64,000 nt of DNA from positions 3,213,279 through 3,277,278 of the forward strand of contig NZ_CP040098.1 in assembly GCF_005377625.1 (NCBI RefSeq), given 5' to 3'. The number at the start of each line of letters is the position of its first letter. The first letter of the stretch is position 1. Position numbers and translations under genes: made by a program. Below, in pieces: positions 33,397 through 42,143 of this stretch. The notes under the pieces were generated by a model. The model did not search any database. It worked only from the letters and a program-made list of their open reading frames with translations, and was not told where the DNA came from. The stretch comes from Desulfoglaeba alkanexedens ALDC (lineage in GTDB: Bacteria > Desulfobacterota > Syntrophobacteria > Syntrophobacterales > DSM-9756).

Positions 33397-36233
33397 CCTT
33401 CCACCTCCACGGCCGCTTCTCCAGCGTCCTCCTGCGCTTCGAGCTTCTCGACGCGAACGGCGCAAACCTTGAACTCGGGAATCTTGCTCACGGGATCCAG
33501 CGCGTCATTGGTAAGCAGGTTGATGGGCACCTCGGAAAAATGAAACGTGCCGAAAACCATGCCCGGCGCCGAACGTTCCGTGACACAAACCCTTGCCTTC
33601 ACTTCGCCCCGGCGGGAAATCACCCGCACCCAGTCGCCTTCATGAACGCCCAGGCGTTGCGCGTCCGCTGGGTTCATTTGGATGCGTTCTTCGGGCGCGA
33701 TGAGGCTCAAACCCCGGGACCGCCGGGTCATGGTGCCCGTGTGGTAGTGGTATCGGATGCGGCCGGTGCTGAGATAGAAGGGGTATTCGCGGTCGGGGAG
33801 CTCCGCCGCTTCCCGGTAGTGGATCGCATGGAACTTCCCGCGCCCCCTTGAAAAGCGGTCCTTGTGCAGGAAGGGGGTGCCCGGGTGATGCCGCGTGGGA
33901 CAGGGCCACTGAATCCCTTCGGATTCGAGCCGCCGGTAGGTGAGGCCGCCGTAGATGGGCGTGACTGAAGCGATCTCGTCGAAGATCTCGGAGGGGTCCT
34001 TGTAGTCCCAATAACCGCGGTTGATGAACCGATACACCACGCCTTCCTCGGCGGCCGCCGACGGTACCGGGCCCGAAAGCCTTTCGCTCAACCGCTTGGC
34101 CAGATCACAGAAAATCTTCCAGTCCGCCCGAGCCCGGCCCGGCGGGTCGATGGCCTTGCGCACCCGCTGGACACGTCGTTCCGTGTTGGTGAATGTCCCG
34201 TCCTTTTCCGCAAAGGAAGCCGCCGGGAGGACCACGTCGGCCAGCGCGGCCGTTTCCGTGAAGAAGATGTCCTGAACCACCAGGAAATCCAGCGATTCTA
34301 AGGCCTTCCGCACATGAGCGACATTGGCGTCGCTGAGCGCCGGGTTTTCCCCCACGACGTACATGGCGCGGATGCGACTTTGCAGGGCGGCTGGAAACAT
34401 TTCGGTCACGGTAAGCCCCACCCGGTTCGAAAGCCGCACCCCGGTGGCCCAGGCCTGCTGAAAGCGGGCGAGCGCCTCCTCGTCGATGACGCTCTGGTAG
34501 CCGGGCAACACGTCGGGCAGGGCCCCCATATCACAGGCCCCCTGGACGTTGTTCTGGCCGCGAAGGGGATTCAACCCGGTGCCTTCGCGGCCCACGTTGC
34601 CGCAAATCATGGCCAGGTTGGCGAGCGCTTTCACGTTGTCGGTGCCGTGGGTGTGCTGGGTGATGCCCATGGCATAAAGGATCATGGCCCGGGGCGCTCG
34701 AGCGTACAGCCGCGCCGCCCGCCGGAGTTCTTCGGCCGGGATGCCCGTGATCCGTTCCATGGCTTCCGGCGTATCGCCCCGGACCGCCTCTCTCAGTTCT
34801 TCGAAGCCCTCGGTGCGCTCGTCCACGAAGGTTCGGTCCCAGAGCCCTTCCTCCAGGATAACGTGGATCATACCGTTGATCCAAGCGACGTCCGTTCCCG
34901 GGCGGGGCCGGAGCCAGATGTTGGCGAAGCTCACCATGACCACCTGCCGGGGATCCACGACGATCAGCTTGGCGCGGCGCCGGTCCACGGCGCGCTTGAC
35001 CATGCGGCCGATGATGGGATGCGCTTCCGAGGTGTCGCTTCCGGTGATGAAAATCAGGTCGGTATCTTCGATTTCCGAAATGGAATTGGTCATCGCGCCA
35101 CTTCCGAAGGCTGCGGCCAGACCGGCCACGGTGGAACTGTGTCAGAGGCGGGCGCAGTGGTCGATGTTGTTTGTCCCGAGAACCCCCCGGATGAGTTTCT
35201 GAAACAGGTAATTGTCCTCGTTGGTGGCCCGGGCGGAACTGAGCGCTCCCAGGGCGTCCGGGCCATGGGCGTTTCGGATTTCGGACAGCCGATCGGCCAC
35301 GAGATCCAGCGCCGTATCCCAGCTGACCTCTTCCCAGTAGCCGTTCCGGCGGATCATGGGGTGTTTCAGCCGGTCCGGATGGTTGATGAACTCATAGCCG
35401 AAGCGGCCCTTGGAGCAGAGCGCTCCCCGGTTCACTCCGCCGTCGAAGGGCGTCACGCCGGTCACGCGATCCCCCACCACGTTCAGTTCCAGCTGGCAGC
35501 CGCAACCGCAATACGTGCAGGTCGTGCGGACCTTTCGCGTCTCCCACGCCTTGCCGCGCCGTCTTCCGAACGCTTCCGTCAGAGCGTTCACTGGGCAGAC
35601 CGCCATGCATTCGCCGCAGGAAACGCATTCGGGCTTGACGTTGTAGACCTGTTCCACAGGCGCGATGCGGGCCAAAGCTCCCCGGCCTTTGAAGTTGATG
35701 GCCCCCACTTCGCTGATTTCCACGCACGCCTGAACACAGCGCCCGCACAGGATGCAGCGCCGCCAATGGTAGCGGATGAGGGGCGTTGCATACTCCTCGG
35801 ACTCCTGCTCCACGGGCCGAATGTTGTATGTATGCAAATCGGTGTGATTGATGTCGTATTCGTGGGCGAGATCCTGCAGCTGGCAGTTTCCGTTGATTTC
35901 GCAGGCCGCGCAATTCATGGGATGCTTCAGCAAGATGAGCTTCAGCGTTTCACGGCGCAGCCGCTCGAGCGCCGCCGAACGGGTCCGAACCGACATGCCT
36001 TTCGTCACGCGCGTGGTGCAGGCTGCAACCGGTGTCGGCGTCCCATCCACTTCCACAATGCACATGCGGCAGGATCCCAGCGGTTTCAGCTTGGGATGGT
36101 AGCACAGCGTCGGTATCCGGATGCCGTTTTCCCGAGCCACATCGAGAATGGTTCGACCCTCCTGGGCCATGTAGATCTTGCCATCGATTTCAACGGGCAC
36201 ACGTTTCAATTCGGATTTGGCGTTCAGCGTCAT
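33390..36233 (-). CDS. fdhA: formate dehydrogenase alpha subunit, NuoG-fused selenoprotein
   Basis: Catalytic subunit of a soluble, likely NAD(P)- or ferredoxin-linked formate dehydrogenase, 947 residues when UGA at 35142-35144 is read as selenocysteine (residue 364). The UGA lies in the active-site context NNIDHCARL-U-HSSTVAG, and both flanking frames are in register. Domains in order are an N-terminal 2Fe-2S ferredoxin fold (LCYHPKLKPLGSCRMC), a NuoG His/Cys 4Fe-4S segment (HPMNCAACEINGNCQ), two 4Fe-4S motifs (CILCGRCVQAC and CVSCGECMAVCP), an MGD-binding Fe-S domain (TCTYCGCGCQ) and the Mo/W-bisPGD domains, ending VINLLTNDALDP-like. A SECIS-like hairpin follows the UGA. It is the middle gene of the operon; ATG 36233 is the likely start, TTG 36260 the alternative. 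Confidence 0.93.
35113..35144 (-). promoter_or_regulatory. SECIS-like hairpin of fdhA
   Basis: Starting from the UGA codon, 18 bases lie before the apical loop GGTCT. The six-pair stem is GTGGCC / GGCCGC. The Escherichia coli fdhF SECIS has the same GGUCU apex at the same distance. Confidence 0.85.
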
Positions 36234-36328
36234 GTCCTTCACTCGTTTTCTGGTCCGCAATCACATCAGCAGGTGTCGGAGTTTGAAAGAAGCGCGGGAG
36301 AGGTCGGCGGAGTCTCCTCGCGCGCGGC

Positions 36329-38290
36329 TCACTTTTCCGTCGCAACAAGCAGAATCCGGTAGCAGCGTAGACAGCGATCGGCTTCCATGAGCGCGTCTTC
36401 CGGCGAAAATCCCATTTCCACCTCTTCGAAGTCGTCCACCCGTTCTTCCACGGTGCGTGTCGGGACGGCCACCCGGTGTTCGCCCCGTCCCAGGCGGTCC
36501 ACCACGTCCTCGTCCACGGCCGAAACCGCCCGAAGCACCCGGCTCATCCGTTCCTCTTCCGTGAGCTCCACCCGACCTTCCCTCAAATACTGGTCAATGG
36601 AATGGCTCACGCGAAACCCGGCGGCCATGGCTTCGATGAGGGTCGCCGGCCCCGAAACGCAGTCGCCTCCGGCGAACACCCATTCCACCGAAGTCTGAAG
36701 CGTTTCCGGGTCGGTGGCGATGGTGTTCCAGCGGGTGAGTTTCAGGTCGCAGGGCCCGGTAAGGCAGGAGGTATCCATGCGCTGGCCGATGGCGGGGATC
36801 ACCATGTCGCAGCCGATCACGAATTCGGAACCTTCCACCGGCACGGGACGGCTCCGGCCCGATTTGTCGGGTTCGCCCGGTTCCATGCGAAGGCATTCCA
36901 CACCGACCACCCGGCCGCCCTCCACCAGCAGCCGGATGGGATTGGCCAGGAAATGATAGCGCACCCCCTCCTCTTCGGCTTCATGAATTTCCACCTTGTC
37001 AGCCGGCATCTCTTCGCGGGTCCGCCGGTAAATCAGGTGGACTTCGTCCGCTCCCAGCCGTAGGGACGATCGGGCGCAGTCCATGGCCACGTTGCCGCCG
37101 CCCACCACCACCACCCGGCGCCCCATCTCGATGGGTTCGTTCCGGTTGATGGCTTTCAGGAATTCAATCCCGGGATAATAACCCTTCGGCTCCGCCTCCT
37201 CACCCTGGATTCCCAACTTGGTCCCCAGCTGGCAACCGATGGCTACAAACACGGCTTCGAACCCTCGAGTCTTCAAATCATCCAGAGTAAAATCCCGGCC
37301 GAGCCTTTGGTTGTAATGGATGATCCCACCCATTTCCTGAACGATCTGGGCTTCGGTCCGAAGCACCTGGCGCGGCAGCCGGTAATCCGGAATGCCCACG
37401 GCGGCCATGCCCCCGGGTTCGTCGAGCGCTTCGAAGATTTCCACACGGTAGCCTTTCCGGAGCAGGTGATAGGCGGCCGTGATGCCCGCAGGGCCCGAGC
37501 CGATGATGGCCACCTTTCTGGCATCGGAGGAAACGACGGGGAGCCGGGTTTCCCTCTTTTTCACCGCGGCGTCCATTTCCAGATCGGAAACGAACCGCTT
37601 GAGGTGCTTGATATCGACCGGGTCGTCCAGCTTGCCCCGCCGACACGCGAATTCACAAAACCGGACGCACACCCGCCCGCACACCGACGCCAGCGGGTTC
37701 TTTTCCTGGATGATGGAAAGCGATTCCCTGTACCGGCCCGCCCGAATGAAGTCGATGTAAGCGGGAATGTCCAGCCGTTCCGGGCAGGCCTCGATGCAAG
37801 GGGCCGTCACCTTGGTGTGATAGGTCCAGCGCGGATGACGCCGTCCCGTAGCGATGCTTTCGCGAAACAGGTCCTCGTATTGCTCCAAGGCGTGGAGCAG
37901 CGCGTTCATGGCGGTGTGGCCCAGTTCGCACATGGAACCCTTCCGGACCAGTTCCCCGATTCGGACCAGGGTTTCGAAATCGTCCTCCGAACCCTTGCCT
38001 TCCGCAATCCGAGTCAAGATGTCCGCGGCTACTCGAGTGCCCATGCGGCAGGGAACGCACTTCCCGCACGATTCCCTCTGAACCACTTCCAGGTAGGCCC
38101 GCGTCATGTCGATGATGTCCGCCCGTTCGTCAAACACGAAAAACCCGTCCCAGCCCATGACGGCAAGGATCTTGTTCCCCGGTTCGAACTCCTCGATATC
38201 CTTGAGCGACGCCAGCGCCGGGTTGCTTTCCAGGGGCTCCGCGTCGTGGTGATAAACTTTGTTGTCCCAAACGCCGAAAACCGATGTCAT
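36329..38290 (-). CDS. NuoF-type Fe-S / GltD-type flavoprotein fusion, electron-transfer subunit
   Basis: Protein of 653 residues. Residues 1-150 match the C-terminal part of NuoF, including the N3-type cluster motif SCGKCVPCRMGT, without the NuoF FMN/NADH Rossmann domain. Residues from about 165 form a GltD/NfnB-like module: Cys-rich N-lobe (CIEACPERLDIPAYI, then CGRVCVRFCEFAC), FAD site AIIGSGPAGITAAYHLL, NADPH site VVGGGNVAMDCARSSLRLG with YRRTREEMPA, and FAGGDCVSGPATLIEAM. A CLRCYR tail completes it. All nucleotide motifs look canonical. It is first in the operon with fdhA and the small ferredoxin and probably links formate oxidation to NADP(H). AAGG precedes ATG 38290. Confidence 0.9.
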   Translation of the reverse strand: MTSVFGVWDNKVYHHDAEPLESNPALASLKDIEEFEPGNKILAVMGWDGFFVFDERADIIDMTRAYLEVVQRESCGKCVPCRMGTRVAADILTRIAEGKGSEDDFETLVRIGELVRKGSMCELGHTAMNALLHALEQYEDLFRESIATGRRHPRWTYHTKVTAPCIEACPERLDIPAYIDFIRAGRYRESLSIIQEKNPLASVCGRVCVRFCEFACRRGKLDDPVDIKHLKRFVSDLEMDAAVKKRETRLPVVSSDARKVAIIGSGPAGITAAYHLLRKGYRVEIFEALDEPGGMAAVGIPDYRLPRQVLRTEAQIVQEMGGIIHYNQRLGRDFTLDDLKTRGFEAVFVAIGCQLGTKLGIQGEEAEPKGYYPGIEFLKAINRNEPIEMGRRVVVVGGGNVAMDCARSSLRLGADEVHLIYRRTREEMPADKVEIHEAEEEGVRYHFLANPIRLLVEGGRVVGVECLRMEPGEPDKSGRSRPVPVEGSEFVIGCDMVIPAIGQRMDTSCLTGPCDLKLTRWNTIATDPETLQTSVEWVFAGGDCVSGPATLIEAMAAGFRVSHSIDQYLREGRVELTEEERMSRVLRAVSAVDEDVVDRLGRGEHRVAVPTRTVEERVDDFEEVEMGFSPEDALMEADRCLRCYRILLVATEK

Positions 38291-38573
38291 CAACCTTCTT
38301 CTCCATCAACGATGAACGTTTCGAGCCATGCATTCGAGCGCGCGGCCTTGCGGGTCAACCTCGACGGGCCTAACTGTCACAAAATAGTCGAAGGTGTCAA
38401 TGAAGGAAAAACCCGTCGCCGCCCGAGTCGCAGTGAGCTTGGGTGGACGGTGGGGACCGATTCCTTCAGGGCTGCCTTTCAAACCGGAATCGTTTACTAT
38501 TTAACACGGAAGGAACTTCAAGGGATCGAAACGGTATGCTGGGTTTCCGTGCGATGATAGGAGGTGGTTTTCC

Positions 38574-38726
38574 ATGTCTCGTCGCGGACGATTTGGAAAG
38601 TACGGCGATTTCAAACGCAAACAGCTCATCCGAAAAATGCGGCTTACCCCTGAAGGAAGGCTTCCAGGCACGAGGAAGTCCAAGGGCGAACCTGCCGATG
38701 CTCGCCGGCGGCTCACGAGGGGATGA
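38574..38726 (+). CDS. 50-residue basic protein, function unknown
   Basis: Small open frame of 50 residues, starting MSRRGRFGKYGDFKRKQ and ending RRRLTRG. It is strongly basic, with about 17 Arg/Lys, and has no hydrophobic segment. ATG 38574 has an excellent AGGAGGTG ribosome site, and its stop overlaps the ATGA just before the hydrolase gene, indicating coupling. I do not recognise the family. It could bind nucleic acid, judged only from its charge. Confidence 0.65.
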   Translation: MSRRGRFGKYGDFKRKQLIRKMRLTPEGRLPGTRKSKGEPADARRRLTRG

Positions 38727-38728
38727 CC

Positions 38729-39490
38729 ATGCAGTTCCGGAAGATCTCTTTCAGTAACCCGCGCGGCGAACGACTCGACGCCCGGCTGGACTTTCCAGAT
38801 CCGGACCCGCCCGCGGCCTACGCCGTGTTCGCCCATTGCTTCACCTGTACCAAAGACTACAACGTGGTCTACCATATCTCCAAAGTCCTGGCGGAAAGCG
38901 GGATCGCGGTTCTCCGGTTCGATTTCACGGGCCTTGGTGAAAGCGAAGGCGATTTCGCTCGAACCACCTTTTCCAGCAACGTGGACGACCTGAAGGCCGC
39001 CGCCGATTTCTTGGAAAAGAACCACGACGCCCCGAAGCTCCTGATCGGGCATTCGCTGGGTGGTGCGGCGGCGCTCCTGGCGGCGGCTCGGATTTCCGCC
39101 GTCACCGCCGTCGCCACCATCGCCGCCCCGGCTCAGACCTCCACCATGTTGCGCCTCTTCGAAGGCGTTCGGGAACAGATCCTGCGGGAAGGCGAAGCCG
39201 AGATCAAGGTGGCCGGCCGCCCGTTCCGAATCGGAAAGTCTTTCCTCGAAGACCTGGAAAGGAACGAATTGCCGCAGGCCGTCCGGTCTTTGGGGAAGGC
39301 CCTCATGGTCTTTCATTCGCCCGAAGACCGTGTGGTGCCGTTTCGGAACGCTGAAGAAATCTTCGCCGCGGCCGCACAGCCCAAGAGCTTCGTGAGTGTC
39401 CCAGGGGCCGATCACCTGCTTTCGAACCGCCGAGACGGGACCTACGTGGGCGGGATCCTGGCCGCATGGGCTTCACGGTACGTGAAGTGA
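38729..39490 (+). CDS. alpha/beta hydrolase
   Basis: Serine hydrolase of 253 residues. The nucleophile elbow GHSLGG is near residue 107 and the oxyanion region HCFTCTKDYN near residue 35. The catalytic Asp is probably in HSPEDRVVPF near 202 and the catalytic His in VPGADHLL near 228. The sequence resembles the hydrolase half often found fused or adjacent to OsmC-type peroxidases. ATG 38729 is chosen for its spacing from ACGAGG; ATG 38723 is in frame. Probably in an operon with the 50-residue protein. Confidence 0.88.
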   Translation: MQFRKISFSNPRGERLDARLDFPDPDPPAAYAVFAHCFTCTKDYNVVYHISKVLAESGIAVLRFDFTGLGESEGDFARTTFSSNVDDLKAAADFLEKNHDAPKLLIGHSLGGAAALLAAARISAVTAVATIAAPAQTSTMLRLFEGVREQILREGEAEIKVAGRPFRIGKSFLEDLERNELPQAVRSLGKALMVFHSPEDRVVPFRNAEEIFAAAAQPKSFVSVPGADHLLSNRRDGTYVGGILAAWASRYVK

Positions 39491-39680
39491 CGGGGACTCC
39501 ACCCCGACGCCCCGCCGAATGAACGGATTCGCCGCCTGCTGAACCTGCCACAGCAGGGTCAGAAGGGTTTCCAGTCCGGCCTTTTCCTCACGGATCAGGA
39601 TCTACTCCGATGTGGGGTGGGAAGAGCAACCGGAGACGAACAGACAGTCCGCAGGATGACGAACACGATTCGGCTTTCCC

Positions 39681-39912
39681 CTCGTTCCCAAGCTACGGCT
39701 TGGGAACGGCCTGCCGGGAAGCTCCAGCTTCCCTCCTGCTACAGCTGAAACGCGCAGTCTTACTAGGGAGCCAGCCGGGATATCGAAGTGGTCTTTGTGA
39801 TGGATTTTGCAGCGGGTTCGCATGGGTCACGGCCTCATGTGAATCGAAGCTGGAGCTTCTGCACCGTTGTGTTCCCAAGCTGGAGCTTGGGAACAAGGTG
39901 GATGGTGGGGCT
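39681..39912. repeat. composite GTTCCCAAGCT repeat block
   Basis: Contains GTTCCCAAGCTACGGCTTGG near 39685, a GGAAGCTCCAGCTTCC palindrome near 39717, GAATCGAAGCTGGAGCTTC near 39840 and GTTCCCAAGCTGGAGCTTGG near 39870, with an AACAAGGTGGA end. These are the same parts as at 10.5, 31.5 and 46 kb. Confidence 0.75.
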
Positions 39913-39933
39913 GTACTAGGCCGTCCACCTTGA

Positions 39934-39966
39934 GGCCGGCGCTTGAAACGAGCGCACGGCCTTTTT
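39934..39966 (+). terminator. intrinsic terminator
   Basis: GGCCG-G-GCGCT pairs with AGCGC-A-CGGCC around a TGAAACG loop, followed by five T. It may end readthrough from the hydrolase operon 440 bases upstream. Confidence 0.75.
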
Positions 39967-40011
39967 GGTTTGAGGGCGGTTTGCGAACTTTGGGATCTTC
40001 CCGGGTCCTGC

Positions 40012-40040
40012 TTGACAGCGACCCGGAAAGGATGTATATG
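40012..40040 (+). promoter_or_regulatory. sigma-70-type promoter of tRNA-Ala
   Basis: TTGACA (40012-40017) and TATATG (40035-40040) with an optimal 17-base spacer, ending 14 bases before the tRNA. Confidence 0.82.
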
Positions 40041-40054
40041 TCGCAGGAAAAATC

Positions 40055-40130
40055 GGGGATGTAGCTCAGCTGGGAGAGCGCAGCCTTCGCAAGGCTGAGG
40101 CCACGGGTTCGAATCCCGTCATCTCCACCA
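40055..40130 (+). tRNA. tRNA-Ala (CGC)
   Basis: Complete cloverleaf with encoded CCA. Acceptor GGGGATG/CATCTCC, D stem GCTC/GAGC, anticodon stem CAGCC/GGCTG with loop TTCGCAA (anticodon CGC), and T stem ACGGG/CCCGT. An integrase remnant follows 210 bases downstream. Confidence 0.97.
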
Positions 40131-40340
40131 CAATGATATTCAACCGCGTCTGATGCGGTAGAGAAAGCTGCGAAAATAAAGACGTTTTTGGGGCTTTTTA
40201 GTTTCCTTTCGTCTTGACAAGTCTGTTGATATCCAAGGTATTTGGGGGGTATTTTTGAGCGCATCCAGCGCGGGGTTGAAACCAATGCCCCCATATTCGA
40301 GTCAGCTAACCGAAAACACTGAAAAAACCTGAAGTGCTAC

Positions 40341-40511
40341 ATGGCTTTGAGCGACACCAAAACCCGCAACGCCAGGGCTGGGGCGGCGTCCTATCGCCTG
40401 TTCGACGGCGGCGCCTTGTACCTGGAGGTTAGCCCCGCCGGCGGCAAGCTGTGGCGCTTCAAGTACCGTTTCAACGGTAAGCACAAAACCTCGAAAAGAG
40501 CAACGCCATGA
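40341..40511 (+). pseudogene. truncated tyrosine-recombinase (P4-type integrase) N-terminus
   Basis: Frame of 56 residues beginning MALSDTKTRNARAGAA, followed by LFDGGALYLEVSPAGGKLWR and FKYRFNGKHKTSK. This is the arm-type DNA-binding domain (DUF4102) of P4-family integrases, which normally continues for about 350 more residues. Here it stops at TGA 40509, and the catalytic RHRY domain is absent from the downstream sequence. Location just past a tRNA 3' end, reading away from it, is the classic position of an island integrase. The element is therefore probably a decayed insertion. A matching second attachment site was not found by eye. Confidence 0.8.
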
Positions 40512-40661
40512 GAAGAGTGGTTCAGACCTTTATAATTCTGATTGTCTTCTTACTTGATGGAGTTTCCCCGCTCTATCAACACTGGTCTCGCCCAAGACTC
40601 TTGCCGAAAACTTGACTAGGGTGTAAGAGCGACTTTGAAGCCGCTGAGGGGGTCGCCGGCA

Positions 40662-40976
40662 ATGACTGGTTCAAAAGGGAACACGCGGAAAAGCACACCC
40701 TACGTGATTCGTAAGAAATCGGCGGAAGCCAAACCGCCGGTTCAAAGCAAGCCGGCAGTTGAAAGCAAGCCGGCTGAAAGCAAATCACAGCGTCCGCGAA
40801 ACATCGAACCTGATCAATCGCTTGAAGGGAAGAATATACGCCTGTGGCTGATGCCGTCAGGCAAGGCTGTGGATGGAGTGATGGAAAGGGTTGCTGTCTA
40901 TACGGTGGTCCTACGGCAAGGCACAGGTCCGCAGGTCGTTTATAAACACGCGATAGAACGCATAGAAGAAGCGTGA
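40662..40976 (+). CDS. Hfq-like (Sm-fold) protein with disordered N-terminal tail
   Basis: Protein of 104 residues from ATG 40662 (GAGGGGG upstream; TTG 40635 is an in-frame alternative). Residues 1-50 are Lys/Pro/Ser-rich with a short repeated SKPAVESKPAESK pattern. The last 50 residues align with Hfq: LEGKNIRLWLMPSGKAVDG corresponds to Sm1 and PQVVYKHAIERI to Sm2, whose YKHAI box is the hallmark of Hfq. It differs from canonical Hfq in lacking the N-terminal helix sequence and in carrying the long tail on the wrong side. It lies next to the integrase remnant, so it may be island-borne. Binding of RNA is inferred only from the fold match. Confidence 0.6.
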   Translation: MTGSKGNTRKSTPYVIRKKSAEAKPPVQSKPAVESKPAESKSQRPRNIEPDQSLEGKNIRLWLMPSGKAVDGVMERVAVYTVVLRQGTGPQVVYKHAIERIEEA

Positions 40977-41192
40977 ACGGTCATGTATCGTTTTTTTTCT
41001 TTCAAGCACTTACAGAGGCTTCGGAAATTGCTGCTTTTCAGTCCACTTCATTTGCTTTCAAAAACAGCGCCTTTTCAAGCGGCACAAAGAATTGCTGATA
41101 CGGTTCCGGTTCCGTAACTGGTATATAATTCCTCCCAGATTCCGGACAGCATGTTAAGCTTATTTTGAGGTTTCGAATCAAGTGGATTTTTC

Positions 41193-41336
41193 ATGCAGGA
41201 AGACGAGATCTGCACCCAGCGGCTTAAGACAAGATTTGACAAACCTTCCATCGAGGAAAGGATTAGGAAAATCAGTACAGAAAACAATATTGAACAGTCA
41301 ACAGTTGCTTCTTTGCTGATAGAGTATAAAATTTAG
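41193..41336 (+). CDS. hypothetical 47-residue protein
   Basis: Short frame starting MQEDEICTQRLKTRFDK and ending VASLLIEYKI, highly charged and probably helical. The ribosome site (AGTGGA) is weak. It lies in visibly AT-rich DNA between the Hfq-like gene and the two-helix membrane protein. No family was recognised. Confidence 0.3.
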   Translation: MQEDEICTQRLKTRFDKPSIEERIRKISTENNIEQSTVASLLIEYKI

Positions 41337-41349
41337 TATAAGGCTCAGA

Positions 41350-41697
41350 ATGATGGAATGCATTAATAAGAGTAAAGCAAATCGGTTTGGAACATTGCTC
41401 ATAATCATTGGGGCCTTCATTCCTTCAGTATTATATCCTCTGTCATCTTTATCAAATTCAGCGACCTTAACAAAAGCTGCGTTTGCCATGAAGGGCGTAT
41501 CTTACAACCCAAGCATACGAGATCTTGAAATAGTACTTATGGAAGGAGAGTGGAAAAAGGATAGCATAAATCCTGGTGGGCATTATGAAGGTAGGATTGC
41601 TATTCCATACAGATATACTCTCGCATTTGGAATACTGATTGCCTTTATCGGAGTTGGTATTGTTTTATTTCACGAGGATAAAAAGGAACCTGGTTGA
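41350..41697 (+). CDS. hypothetical two-helix membrane protein
   Basis: Protein of 115 residues with hydrophobic helices at about 13-33 (FGTLLIIIGAFIPSVLYPL) and 88-107 (YTLAFGILIAFIGVGIVLF), joined by a 50-residue polar loop that should be extracytoplasmic. AAGG lies upstream of ATG 41350. Codon use is AT-rich, unlike the flanking core genes, which fits acquired DNA. I do not recognise the family. Confidence 0.55.
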   Translation: MMECINKSKANRFGTLLIIIGAFIPSVLYPLSSLSNSATLTKAAFAMKGVSYNPSIRDLEIVLMEGEWKKDSINPGGHYEGRIAIPYRYTLAFGILIAFIGVGIVLFHEDKKEPG

Positions 41698-42143
41698 TTG
41701 TATAACAACGGTTCGGCACCCAGGGGGGTAGGGGGGGGCGCCAAGTACAAGATGCTTCAACGGTCCGCCGCTGGGCTTCGACCGCCGCAGTAGGTATACC
41801 GCAGTGCGCTTACTTGACCGCCAAGGCAGATTGATTGCGCGCTCAGGTTTAGGCCCAGAGGAAGAAAATTCAGACATTTTCAACCGAGCAGCCAACTCAA
41901 TACGAGTCCACATGAAAGCCCTCATGGAGCTCGAGATCCATGGCGGTTTCCAGTTTTTCATAAATTATGACTAAGGTGACACCAAATTTACACCCATCCG
42001 GGTTAAACATTTCGGCAAACAAAGCGAATACTCGGCGTGAAGAAAGGAGGTGACGGAAGGGAAGCAACGTGAACCCTGTCCCAGGTGTTTCGCCGGCACC
42101 GGCGACGGGATGGACGCAAACCTGACAAAATAAGGAGAACACA
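41698..42143. other. intergenic region with ORF remnant
   Basis: About 446 bases. It has a G-rich tract (41721-41738), a frame open from 41732 to 41974 (see 41804-41974), and then the upstream region of the Spy-like gene. A 27-codon frame (42050-42133) ends in the ribosome site of that gene; it is mentioned only as a possibility. Confidence 0.5.
41804..41974 (+). other. possible small gene or gene remnant
   Basis: Frame open from 41732 to TAA 41972, with GTG 41804 as first plausible start (56 residues). The translation around AVRLLDRQGRLIARSG and EIHGGFQFFINYD looks protein-like rather than random, and it precedes the start, as if the front of a gene were missing. No family was recognised. 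Confidence 0.25.

Larger units (their letters stand above)
39491..40054. other. intergenic region with repeats before tRNA-Ala
   Basis: About 560 bases. The first 190 show nothing recognisable. GTTCCCAAGCT-type palindromes and the GAAGCTGGAGCTTC element fill 39681-39912. A terminator lies at 39934-39966 and the tRNA promoter at 40012-40040. No gene is supported. Confidence 0.7.

Noticed and set aside
35129-35144. Apparent nonsense mutation splitting formate dehydrogenase 1
   Set aside because: The TGA is at the exact selenocysteine position and is followed by a SECIS-like hairpin; both flanks are in register.
39610-39933. 107-codon plus-strand open frame
   Set aside because: The translation is of palindromic repeat parts that recur in several other gaps.
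41701-41760. Integron attC-like TATAACAAC segment
   Set aside because: Only one arm resembles attC; no matching inverse core site or integron integrase was found.
42050-42133. 27-codon frame with a CPRC motif ending at the Spy-like gene's ribosome site
   Set aside because: The GTG abuts its own Shine-Dalgarno sequence without spacing, and it is too short to support; it could be a leader peptide.
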